Assembly: GCF_024448985.1 (NCBI RefSeq)
Contig: NZ_JAMOII010000021.1
Span: forward strand, 1 to 62,853
Origin: Stutzerimonas stutzeri
GTDB lineage: Bacteria > Pseudomonadota > Gammaproteobacteria > Pseudomonadales > Pseudomonadaceae
Length of the DNA stretch: 62,853 nt
Direction of reading: 5' to 3'
The notes beneath the pieces are model-generated. The model was given only the letters and a program-made list of their open reading frames with translations, made no database searches and had not been told where the DNA came from. The translations under genes and the position numbers were made by a program. Positions 48,569 to 56,692 of the stretch are shown here, piece by piece (position 1 is the first letter of the stretch; each line of letters begins with the position of its first letter).

Positions 48569-50151
48569 ACATCGCCGTCGAAGCACTTCAGGCCCCCACA
48601 AAGGACAGCCTCGATGCATGGCTGAGCACGCCTCGCCTGGCGAAATGTGGGGAGGTGTTCACACCGACTCACCCCATGTGGAAACCCGATAAATCGGCCA
48701 CACACCCAGTCAACTGGAAAGCGGCCCTCGCCTGCGTCTCGCCGGATTGGCAGCCCTGGTTGCACGCCGCCATGGCCTATCGAATGGCTGATCATGCAAC
48801 GGGCTCGGTTGCTAAAGTCGCCAGTGTGTTGTCGCGGGCTGCTCAGGCCGGTCTTGACCCGCTCAACGAGGATCACCTGATCGCTCTGCGGGAGCGCTTT
48901 AACGTCAGCGAGTTCAGTCAGTTAGCCGCTTTCATGGCGTTTTGGCGCGACTGCGAATCCCTCGAACAACGTCCGCCGCAATCCCTGATCGAGGCCTACC
49001 AGGCACTGCCCAGAAAAAAGAAATCCAGCCACGATGTGATCCTCAGCCTGGACCCCGAACAGGGCCCGTTCACCCAGGTGGAGCAGGACGCGCTGCACCA
49101 ATGGATACATGAGCAGTTCTGTCACGGTCAGCTAGATCCCGACCAATACCTGTATCTGCGCCTGTTGATGATTTACGGGCAGCGTGGCGCTCAGGTGCGC
49201 ATGATGGTGTTTGGTGATTTAACGAAGACCGATCAGGGCTGCAAGGTCAGGTTTCATTGGGCAAAGCAAAAACACGGCGAGGCGGGTTGGCGAGCCAAGT
49301 CCGAAACCTTCAGTCTGGATGAGGACCTGTACAACACCGTGCAGGCCTACAAGGCCATGGTTCTGGCGCAACTCTGGCAAACCTATCCAGACCGCGCCTA
49401 CTGGGATGCAGCCATTGAGAATGTGCCGCTCTTTCGTCGGAAGATAGATGATGAAGCAGAATTTTTGGAACGGGTGAATCCCCCTGTTTTACTCGATAGC
49501 CCTCTGCAAAAAGCCCTCGAAGAGGCGCCGCAGCCAATCTTTCATGTTGGAGCAGGCACGGTTCAGGCATGGCTTGATCGCATCGAGCGGATGGAGGGCT
49601 TTCCAATTTCGCCTCGCACCCATCAGCCGCTGAAAGTGACGCGGGGGCACCGGTTCAGGCACACCCTCGGCACGGACTTGTCCAATGCCGGGCTGGATGA
49701 GTGGACGATGGCCAGCGCATTGATGCACAACAATACTCGGACAGTACGAAAGTACCGCCAGGTGTCGCCGGAGCTGCTGGCCTTGATCGACGCGAAGATG
49801 AGCGACCATCTGGCCTTGGTTGTGAATGCGTTCACCGGGATCATCGTCACGGATCGCACCTCAGCAAAAAACGGGGATCGAGCGGATCGACAAATCGAGG
49901 ATCTGGCAGTGTGCGGTGCCACTGCCGCCTGCCATCTCGATGCGCCCTTTACCTGTTACGCATGCGGAAAATTCCAACCCCTTCTGTACGCCAATCACCG
50001 CGCGGTTCTTGAGCGATTGGAACGTCGGCGGGCGCAAACCATTGCCACGGATAAAACGACCGGCGTGCTCTGGGATCGGGCCATTCTGGCGTGCCGCAAG
50101 GTGATTCTGGATTGTGAGGCCACGCGCCAATCAGGGAGGAAAGGCGAATGA
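48565..50151 (+). CDS. Tyrosine recombinase 2 of the module (528 aa)
   Basis: Begins at GTG 48565 inside the stop of recombinase 1. Catalytic residues are R207 (YGQRGAQ), H362/R365 (HRFRHT) and Tyr 397 (VRKYRQVS), so it should be active. It is longer than usual integrases, with about 110 residues after the Tyr. That tail contains C450, C456, C464 and C467 (the last two in FTCYACGKF), a possible zinc site. It overlaps recombinase 3 by 4 nt. The role within the trio is not known to me; coupled expression suggests a joint complex. Confidence 0.9.
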   Translation: MNIAVEALQAPTKDSLDAWLSTPRLAKCGEVFTPTHPMWKPDKSATHPVNWKAALACVSPDWQPWLHAAMAYRMADHATGSVAKVASVLSRAAQAGLDPLNEDHLIALRERFNVSEFSQLAAFMAFWRDCESLEQRPPQSLIEAYQALPRKKKSSHDVILSLDPEQGPFTQVEQDALHQWIHEQFCHGQLDPDQYLYLRLLMIYGQRGAQVRMMVFGDLTKTDQGCKVRFHWAKQKHGEAGWRAKSETFSLDEDLYNTVQAYKAMVLAQLWQTYPDRAYWDAAIENVPLFRRKIDDEAEFLERVNPPVLLDSPLQKALEEAPQPIFHVGAGTVQAWLDRIERMEGFPISPRTHQPLKVTRGHRFRHTLGTDLSNAGLDEWTMASALMHNNTRTVRKYRQVSPELLALIDAKMSDHLALVVNAFTGIIVTDRTSAKNGDRADRQIEDLAVCGATAACHLDAPFTCYACGKFQPLLYANHRAVLERLERRRAQTIATDKTTGVLWDRAILACRKVILDCEATRQSGRKGE

Positions 50152-52385
50152 CCGATGCGTTTGATTCTGAACTGACGAACAACATTGTTGATTTCAAGCC
50201 CAGGAGCCAACTGGCTACGGAGGCTCAGCTCACGGCGTTTATCGAATGGGCAAAACAGACCCTGCCCAAAGGCATTCCCAGTCGCGTGCACTCGAGTATT
50301 TGCTGGGAAGACGGCAGTTGGCACAAGCATGGCGTCCATAGCTGTAGCTTCACGGCGCTGGGATCGACCAACGCAGCCCCAAAGGCGATACAGGCACCCT
50401 TCACGGAGTTTGCCAAGGCCATCATGGTGTACCGACGGGTGTATTTGCAGAAAAAGGCAATTAAAGACTGGCTGACTGCCCTGAAGGTGCTGGAAGCCGC
50501 CTTGGTCGAGCTGACCGGCACGCGGGATGTGACGCAGGTGTCCGCCGCTGTCTGCAATAAAGCGTGCGAGCACCTGAGTCGTCACTGGGCAAAATGCAAC
50601 AACGCATACGTTAGCAGCAAGGCACTTGAGGCGCTCATCACCCTGATGCGGGCCAAAAAACTGCTCAAGGCCGATTTTCGGTGGACCTCTCCGCTGACGA
50701 TGAAGTCGCGTGGCACGCTCAAGCAGCAAAAAGCGGATCGGGAACAGAAACTGCCCAACCCCGAAGCGATCAAAGCGCTCGGGGAAGTGTTCACTAACGA
50801 ATTGACCCGCCCTCTGGATATCGTTGTGACATCCGCCTGTGCGCTGTTGCTGAGCGCCCCGAGTCGCGTGGGTGAGTTGGCGGATGTTGAATTGGATTGT
50901 CGGGTGTTCAAAGAGGATACCCACGGCAACCGGCGCATGTTCCTGCGCTGGTACGCGGAAAAGGTAAACCAGGTCACGCTGAAGCCAGTCGTTAAGCCCG
51001 AGATGGAGCCGGTCGTCGAGCGGGTCATCACCTTACTGAAACCGATCACCGATGAGGCGCGGGCTTACGCCGCCTGGCTGGAAGAGCATCCCGATGAGTT
51101 TCCGCCCCATGAAGGGCTGCCACTCAAGGGGCCTGATGAACCGCTTACCTATGCCGAAGCCTGTGCCGCGCTGAAACTCAGTGTTCATGAGAGCCACAAC
51201 CCGCGAACAACATTCCAAAATGGTTTCCTAAAACCCATGGAGAAGAAAAAGGCGCTCAGCCCCGCCGCCCGAGCCCTCTTGGCCGAGATTCGTGATGGTT
51301 TGGATGCCAGTAGAGGGAAGCGGATATACGTGAAGGACAAGCCAGGAGTCCAGGGTGTTGAGTTTGACGACCGGTGTGTGATCACGCTGCGCACGCTCAA
51401 TGCGCTGCTGCGTGAGAAGTATCTCCCAAAGGATTTTCCCTACACCACGCCGTACACGGAGGGCAAGGCGCGGGTGAAGTTTCGTGATGCCTTGTTCACC
51501 GTGCGCACGGGAGCGCTGGCTGAAGACGCAGGTGGCACTGCTGTGACGCACGGGTTTGGCGTAGAGATCGCGGCGAACCCTAACCGAATGAAGGCGCAAT
51601 TGGGCGGTTCGAACAAACCGAAAAGGAAAAGCCTGTTCGAGCGCTATGGCTATCCCGGCGTCAAGGTCAACACGCATGCGTTTCGGCACGAATTGAACAC
51701 GCGGATGCACGAGGCCGGTCTGTCGCAGCTCCTGATTGACGCCTTCTCTGGACGCACGACGATGGGGTCTATCTACAACCATGAGACCATCGAGGATCGT
51801 ACTCAAAGGGTTGCGGCTTACCACCCCAAAACGAAGCACAGCACCGCTGCTCAGCGTCTGGACAAGGTCAAAACCAATCAGCCGCTGACCCTGGCGGAGG
51901 TGAGGGAACTGCGCGAGGGTGAGCAAGACCGCATTATCCATCAAACCCATCTCGGCGTTTGTGCACACAACTTCGCATCCGAGCCCTGTCCGAAAATGGG
52001 TGCCTGTTTGGACTGCGGGCGGCTCGGTTGCGTCAAAGGGGATGACGTGAAGCTGGGCAACCTCATGGAAGAACGCGACGACCTTCAACGCCGCCTAGAT
52101 AAAGCCATGGATGCGCAGTCTCGTGGTGTGTTTGGAGCATCAGAGTCTGCCAAAAAACTGGGTGAGAAGCTCTTTAAGTGCGAGGCGCTCATCCAAACGC
52201 TGGAAAACCCCGAACTCGAAAACGGTGACATTGTGTGGAACGCCGACAACGGTTGGACGCTGACCAAGAACGCCGCCGCAATGTCGGGGTTGATCGAAGT
52301 CAAAGTCATTGAAGAGAACCAGGCGCAAGAGGCGTTGCCATCGTTGGATGACGTCTTAGCTTTGCTTGATGAGATCGAGGGTTAA
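50148..52385 (+). CDS. Tyrosine recombinase 3 of the module (745 aa)
   Basis: An unusually large tyrosine recombinase. Catalytic residues are R240 (APSRVGEL), H510/R513 (HAFRHE) and Tyr 543 (GSIYNHET). About 270 residues separate the Arg from the HxxR, far more than usual, so there is a big insertion in the catalytic domain. The tail has a cysteine cluster, C605, C614, C620, C623 and C628 (including CPKMGACLDCGRLGC), which may bind zinc. A coiled region follows. It overlaps recombinase 2 by 4 nt and is followed 2 nt later by the 132-aa gene. Confidence 0.9.
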   Translation: MTDAFDSELTNNIVDFKPRSQLATEAQLTAFIEWAKQTLPKGIPSRVHSSICWEDGSWHKHGVHSCSFTALGSTNAAPKAIQAPFTEFAKAIMVYRRVYLQKKAIKDWLTALKVLEAALVELTGTRDVTQVSAAVCNKACEHLSRHWAKCNNAYVSSKALEALITLMRAKKLLKADFRWTSPLTMKSRGTLKQQKADREQKLPNPEAIKALGEVFTNELTRPLDIVVTSACALLLSAPSRVGELADVELDCRVFKEDTHGNRRMFLRWYAEKVNQVTLKPVVKPEMEPVVERVITLLKPITDEARAYAAWLEEHPDEFPPHEGLPLKGPDEPLTYAEACAALKLSVHESHNPRTTFQNGFLKPMEKKKALSPAARALLAEIRDGLDASRGKRIYVKDKPGVQGVEFDDRCVITLRTLNALLREKYLPKDFPYTTPYTEGKARVKFRDALFTVRTGALAEDAGGTAVTHGFGVEIAANPNRMKAQLGGSNKPKRKSLFERYGYPGVKVNTHAFRHELNTRMHEAGLSQLLIDAFSGRTTMGSIYNHETIEDRTQRVAAYHPKTKHSTAAQRLDKVKTNQPLTLAEVRELREGEQDRIIHQTHLGVCAHNFASEPCPKMGACLDCGRLGCVKGDDVKLGNLMEERDDLQRRLDKAMDAQSRGVFGASESAKKLGEKLFKCEALIQTLENPELENGDIVWNADNGWTLTKNAAAMSGLIEVKVIEENQAQEALPSLDDVLALLDEIEG

Positions 52386-52387
52386 CG

Positions 52388-52786
52388 ATGGGGCATTTAA
52401 CGCCAAAGGATGAGAAACGCATCATTAAGCTGATTGAGGAATGGTCAGAGCCGAAGCTGACTTGGCCTTTGCTCGTTGAGGCCTGCAAAGAGAAACTGGG
52501 TATCAGTCGTGCTCGCCAGTCCCTGATGAATCTACCTGCCGTGGATTTAGCGATGAAGAATTGCAAGGCGGCATTGAAGGCTCAGAAGCTGAAGCCGGGC
52601 TGGATTAGCGATATTCAGGCCGCTAACGAGCACATTGAGAAACTGACAGCGAACAATCAGAAGCTGTTAGCTGCTGTTCGAGATATGCGTAGCCGGTTTT
52701 TGATTTGGCAAGCCAATGCGGATATGCACGGGCTAACGCAATCGATGTTGGAGCGGCCGGTTTCACAGCTTCAAAAGAAGATCTGA
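52388..52786 (+). CDS. 132-aa coiled-coil protein, fourth gene of the recombinase module
   Basis: Starts MGHLTPKDEKRIIKLIEEWS. It is soluble and mostly helical, with a coiled-coil stretch at about residues 75-100 (ANEHIEKLTANNQKLLAAVR). No catalytic motif is seen. Its position, 2 nt after recombinase 3, suggests a recombination accessory factor. As I recall, SE-type elements carry a similarly placed gene (srap) and GInt islands a fourth gin gene; equivalence here is inferred from position and size only. Confidence 0.75.
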   Translation: MGHLTPKDEKRIIKLIEEWSEPKLTWPLLVEACKEKLGISRARQSLMNLPAVDLAMKNCKAALKAQKLKPGWISDIQAANEHIEKLTANNQKLLAAVRDMRSRFLIWQANADMHGLTQSMLERPVSQLQKKI

Positions 52787-52790
52787 TCCG

Positions 52791-52919
52791 GTGTTCGGAA
52801 ACTTGTACCTGGAAAAGACTCATGGCAGCTACGTCCTGAAATTCAAGCACTCGGATCATGCTCCGCGCTACGTTCTGGAAGGGGACGAATTGATGATCCG
52901 GCCGTATTGCAAGCCATAA
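52791..52919 (+). CDS. Possible 42-aa small protein
   Basis: An open frame from GTG 52791 to TAA 52917-52919 encodes about 42 residues (FGNLYLEKTHGSYVLKFKHS near the start, ending IRPYCKP). The composition looks protein-like, but no good ribosome site precedes the GTG and the frame is open further upstream inside the previous gene. It may be the end of a fifth module gene or chance. Confidence 0.3.
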   Translation: MFGNLYLEKTHGSYVLKFKHSDHAPRYVLEGDELMIRPYCKP

Positions 52920-53173
52920 TCAGGGATGCGGGTACCAGAGGAGCAAAAGTCGCAGATCACATAATCATGGCTACCGTCGCCAGCGATTTAATTTCCATGC
53001 TCACACCTGAATAATTTTCTTGTGAATGAAGCGGTCTGTTGCAGCTGGCCAACAATGACCGCTTTTGACCGCTTTGAGCCTTTCGGATTAGGCAGGAATC
53101 GGCCCAGAGTGTGTAAAAACATCCCGGTAAACCCTTGCTATGATTTCCGAGAATCTCATCGCAAGGGACGCCC
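52920..53173. other. Intergenic stretch before a truncated transposase
   Basis: No ORF of note. TGACCGCTTTTGACCGCTTT near 53055-53074 is a short direct repeat. The start of the truncated IS1182-like element probably lies in its right part, where GTGTGTAAAAACATC (53109-53123) might belong to the IS end; this is not proved. Confidence 0.35.
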
Positions 53174-53497
53174 ATGAAACGGTTTATCCAGGGTGAACAT
53201 CGAGGTCAAAGCACCTTACTTCCCGAAAGCCTCGACGACTACGTCAGCGATACCAATCCGGTTCGGGTGGTTGACGTTTTCGTCGATGAACTCGATTTGG
53301 CCAATCTAGGTTTTGATGGCGTCATTCCAGCCGAAACCGGCAGACCTGCCTACCACCCGGCGATCCTGCTGAAGATCTACATCTACGGTTACCTAAACCG
53401 AATTCAATCGAGCCGACGTCTGGAGCGAGAAGCCCAGCGCAACGTCGAACTCATGTGGCTAACCGGGCGTTTGATGCCCGATTTCAAGACCATCTGC
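53174..53497 (+). pseudogene. Truncated IS1182-like transposase (N-terminal part)
   Basis: MKRFIQGEHRGQSTLLPESL starts a DDE transposase N-terminal domain of the IS1182/IS1380-like group (DUF772 type). YHPAILLKIYIYGYLNRIQS (about residues 58-77) and RRLEREAQRNVELMWLTGRL are characteristic. At MPDFKTI the frame runs into the terminal repeats of an IS21-family element and ends. The rest of the transposase is not found on the other side of the IS21 element. It is a non-functional relic. Confidence 0.8.
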
Positions 53498-53565
53498 GGA
53501 TTCCACGCCATTCGGACACTCAGCCCACGCTGATCCGGACACCTGTTCCACGTTCATTCGGACAG
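53498..53565. repeat. Left terminal tandem repeats of the IS21 element (3 copies)
   Basis: Three related 22-mers at a 23-bp period, each of the form ...TCCACG..nATTCGGACAC, for example CCCACGCTGATCCGGACAC at 53524-53542. In IS21-type elements such repeats bind the IstA transposase. Confidence 0.8.
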
Positions 53566-53599
53566 GCAGTCGGAGCGCAGCGACGCAGGGGTGGCATTG

Positions 53600-54355
53600 T
53601 TAGTCTGAGGTGCCCGGCGTCGTCAATTTCTGCGTCCGTTTGCGCATTGATTCACCCTCCAGATTGATCCGATAAGCGTTGTGCACCAGGCGGTCGAGGA
53701 TGGCATCGGCCAGGGTCGGATCGCCGATCAGTTCGTGCCAGTTGTCCACCGGCATCTGGCTGGTGACGATGGTCGAGCGCTGGCCGTAACGGTCGTCCAG
53801 TAGCTCCAGCATGTCGCGCCGTTGCTCGCCGGTGAACGGGGCCAGGCCCCAGTCGTCGAGGATCAGCAGGTCGGTCTTGGCGTAGCTGCTCATCAGCTTG
53901 GCGAAGCGGCCGTCGCCATGGGCCAGACCCAGTTCTTCCAGCAAACGTGGCAGGCGCAGGTAGCGCACGCTGTAGCCCTCCCGGCAGGCCTGGTGGGCCA
54001 GGGCGCAGGCCAGCCAGGTTTTACCGACACCGGTGGGGCCGCCGATGATCAGGTTGAGGCCGTCGCGCAGCCACTGACCACTGCTCAGTTGCAAGATCAG
54101 CGCCTTATCCAGTCCGCGCGGGCTGCGGTAGTCGATGTCTTCGAGGCAGGCGTTGTGCTTGAGCCGGGCCTGGCGCAGGCGGCTGCTCAGGCGCTTGTCA
54201 TCGCGTTCGGTCAGCTCGCGGTCGACCAGCAGGCCGAGGCGTTCTTCGAAGCTCAGGCTGTCGATGTCCGGGGTTTTCAGTTGTTCATTCAGCGCCTTGA
54301 GCATGCCGTGCAGGCGCAGGGTTTGCAGCTTGTCCAGGGTCGGATGGGGCAGCAT
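53600..54355 (-). CDS. istB: IS21 family helper ATPase IstB
   Basis: A 251-aa AAA+ ATPase that selects target DNA for the IstA transposase. From ATG 54355 it starts MLPHPTLDKLQTLRLHGMLK. Walker A is GGPTGVGKTWLACALAHQA (about residues 107-125), Walker B DLLILDDWGLAPF (about 166-178), and sensor/Arg segments IVTSQMPVDNWHELIGD. Complete. Upstream frame extension to 54499 overlaps istA and is not needed. Confidence 0.92.
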   Translation of the reverse strand: MLPHPTLDKLQTLRLHGMLKALNEQLKTPDIDSLSFEERLGLLVDRELTERDDKRLSSRLRQARLKHNACLEDIDYRSPRGLDKALILQLSSGQWLRDGLNLIIGGPTGVGKTWLACALAHQACREGYSVRYLRLPRLLEELGLAHGDGRFAKLMSSYAKTDLLILDDWGLAPFTGEQRRDMLELLDDRYGQRSTIVTSQMPVDNWHELIGDPTLADAILDRLVHNAYRINLEGESMRKRTQKLTTPGTSD

Positions 54356-54372
54356 GGTGGGATTCCTTGGGG

Positions 54373-55902
54373 TCAGTGGTAGTAGGCGGATCCGCGCAGG
54401 TTGGCGTGGTCGTCCGGCAGTAGCGGCAGGTTGGTTTGAACTAGCGGCAGGTTTTCCAGCCCCTGGCGCAGGATCGATTCGAGGCTCTTGTAGCTGCACG
54501 TGCCGAGGCTGATGGCGCGACGGCAGGCCAACTCCAGACGCGCCTCACCGTGGGTTTTACCCAGGCGCAGGATGCCCAGGCAGGCCCGGTAGCCCTGCTG
54601 CGGATGGATGCGCCGTTCGAGGATGTGCCGGATCACGCCGGCGGTGTTCGGCCCGGTCTGCTCGGCCCAGCGGATCAGCCGTTGCGGCGTCCACTCGGCA
54701 TGCTCGCGATGGCTCTTGGGCATGTGCTCGGCCTGCGTGCTGTGCCTGCCCTTGTGCATTGAGCGCAGGTGGCTGGCCACCCGCTGGTTGGCGTGGAAAC
54801 ACTCGACGGTGCGCGCCGTCAGGCGCACCTCCAGCTGCTTCTTCACCAGTTGATACGGCACCGAGTAGTAATGCCCATCGACCTCGACGTGGTAGTCGAT
54901 GTGCACCCGCGCCTTCTTCCACTCGGCGTAGACGTAGGGTTGCTCCGGCAGGGGGCGCAGCGCCGGACGATCCAGAGCTTCGAAGGCCGTCTGGCGCGAG
55001 CCCGGCAGCTTGCGAAACGGTCGTCGGTTGAGCCGCTCCAGCAACCCGGCGATAGCGCTGTTGAGTTCATCCAGGGAGAAGAACTGGCGGTTGCGCAGGG
55101 CGGCGAGGATCCAGCGTTCAACCACCTGCACGCCGACTTCGGCCTTGGCCTTGTCGCGCGGTTTGCGTGCCCGCGCCGGCACCACCGCCACGCCATAGTG
55201 CTCGGCCAGATCGCGGTAGCTCGGGTTGATGTCCGGCTCGTAACGATGGGCCTTGCTCACCGCGCTGCGCAGGTTGTCCGGCACCACGATCTCCGGCACC
55301 CCGCCGAGGAAGGCGAAGCAACGGGTATGCGAGCCCAGCCAGTCCGGCAGCTGCTGCGACCAGGTGGCTTCGGCGAAGGTGTAGCTGGACGCGCCAAGCA
55401 CCGCGACGAACACCTGCGCCTGGCGGATCTCGCCGCTGTGGCGATCGATAACCGGCACCGTCTGGCCAGCATAGTCGACGAACAGCTTCTCGCCGACGCG
55501 GTGCTCCTGACGCATCACCACGTCCAACTTGCCCTGCCAGGCTCGGTAGTGCTCACAGAACCAGCTGTACTGAAAGCCCTGCGGCTGGCTCAGGCGGTAC
55601 TCCTGCCAGAGCAGCGCCAGGGTTACGCCGGGGCGGCGCAGTTCGGCATGCACCCATGCCCAATCGGGTAAAGGCCGCTTCTCACTGGCAACCGCCGGGG
55701 CCGGCGGGAACAGTTGCTGCTCCAACTCGGCATCGGACAACGAACAGGGCCAGGTGAGGCCGCTGGCGGCAAAACGGCAGAGGTAATCACCGGCACTGCT
55801 GTGGCCAATGCCCAGGCTGCGGGCGATCTTGCGCACGGACAGGCCGCAGTCGAACTTGAGGCGTAACACCTCTCGGATTTTACGCATGGATAAACGCTCC
55901 AC
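54373..55902 (-). CDS. istA: IS21 family transposase IstA
   Basis: A 509-aa DDE transposase. The N-terminal helix-turn-helix is KFDCGLSVRKIARSLGIGH (about residues 14-32). The integrase-core Asp is in LFVDYAGQTVPVIDR (about 143-157), the second Asp in IVVPDNLRSAV and the Glu in KAKAEVGVQVVERW. The C-terminal part handles terminal repeats. It appears intact, so the element may be mobile. It precedes istB by 17 nt. Confidence 0.92.
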   Translation of the reverse strand: MERLSMRKIREVLRLKFDCGLSVRKIARSLGIGHSSAGDYLCRFAASGLTWPCSLSDAELEQQLFPPAPAVASEKRPLPDWAWVHAELRRPGVTLALLWQEYRLSQPQGFQYSWFCEHYRAWQGKLDVVMRQEHRVGEKLFVDYAGQTVPVIDRHSGEIRQAQVFVAVLGASSYTFAEATWSQQLPDWLGSHTRCFAFLGGVPEIVVPDNLRSAVSKAHRYEPDINPSYRDLAEHYGVAVVPARARKPRDKAKAEVGVQVVERWILAALRNRQFFSLDELNSAIAGLLERLNRRPFRKLPGSRQTAFEALDRPALRPLPEQPYVYAEWKKARVHIDYHVEVDGHYYSVPYQLVKKQLEVRLTARTVECFHANQRVASHLRSMHKGRHSTQAEHMPKSHREHAEWTPQRLIRWAEQTGPNTAGVIRHILERRIHPQQGYRACLGILRLGKTHGEARLELACRRAISLGTCSYKSLESILRQGLENLPLVQTNLPLLPDDHANLRGSAYYH

Positions 55903-55972
55903 AACGACCTCTCTGCTTCGAAAAAGAGATCGATGGTAGTGAATAAATCCTGCGTGGCTGCCTGCCAGAAAA

Positions 55973-56086
55973 GTGTCCGGATGACCGTGGAGTCGGTGTC
56001 CGGATGCTTGTGGAATGAGTGTCCGGATCAGCGTGGAATCACTGTCCGGGTGCGCGTGGAATGGGTGTCCGAGTCAGCGTGGAATC
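55973..56086. repeat. Right terminal tandem repeats of the IS21 element (5 copies)
   Basis: Five copies, each starting GTGTCCGG(or a variant) and ending GTGGAATC/G, for example GTGTCCGGATCAGCGTGG at 56019, at an exact 23-bp period. They are inverted relative to the three at the left end. The asymmetry, five against three, is clear in the sequence. Confidence 0.85.
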
Positions 56087-56090
56087 CGCA

Positions 56091-56627
56091 ATGACCGTCT
56101 TCTTCATTCGTCCGGCCGGCAGCAACCCGATGGCCTATTGGTTTATCCATCTGGCGAACAACTACCGCGCTAATGATGTGATGAAGAAGATCCACTGGAA
56201 ATACGGCAACAACTTTTCCCATATGCTGTCGCCTTCCAGCTTTTTTGGTTACGACGCCAATCGGGATATCGCCGTGACAGGTCAGCACGATTTGCTGCTG
56301 GATGAGCACCACTTCGACGATGCCACGGATGACCGCATCCGTGGCGAGCTTTCAGAGCTCTTGCCTAAGCAGGTCTACGAGGTTGAACGGCAACCTTTTC
56401 TGGGCCTGATGAGTGGATTGACCAATTACACCATGGCTGACGAGCTTCGTGTAAAGCAGGCGCTCGGTATGGCTGTCGCGACCGGTGATCTGCTGGCGAT
56501 CGGCAAAGATGGCAAAACTAAGCGCCGCAAGGGCACAAGCATCAAATCTACTGACATTTTGATAGCGCCCCCGCAGCGACCCATCTTCTTCCTGCCGCCA
56601 CTGAATAAGTATAACTCAGAAGGCTAG
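56091..56627 (+). pseudogene. Truncated gene, possibly the C-terminal part of TcmP
   Basis: About 178 residues (from VFFIRPAGSNPMAYWFIHLA) remain of a larger protein cut off by the IS21 right end. The HLANNYRANDVMKKIHWKYG segment and GYDANRDI resemble the C-terminal part of three-Cys-motif partner proteins (TcmP), by memory and not searched. ATG 56091 lies at the IS boundary, so any translation would be incidental. It ends before copR, on the opposite strand. Confidence 0.5.
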
Positions 56628-56692
56628 GCTCGGCCCGGGACAGACCAGGTAGAGTAGTTGGCCCATCGAGAGAAGATAGCTGCTATTACACT

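Larger units (their letters stand above)
53495..56093 (-). mobile_element. IS21-family insertion sequence
   Basis: An element of about 2.6 kb with istA and istB on the minus strand. Ends carry tandem repeats with a 23-bp period: three at the left (starting 53498, 53521, 53544) and five inverted ones at the right (55973, 55996, 56019, 56042, 56065). The outermost TGCGGATTCCACGC and GCGTGGAATCCGCA are 14-bp inverted ends. No target duplication is seen, and the two flanks belong to unrelated genes. Confidence 0.88.

Noticed and set aside
56019-56090. Start of the remnant gene at 56019
   Set aside because: These codons are IS21 terminal repeats, not part of the original gene.
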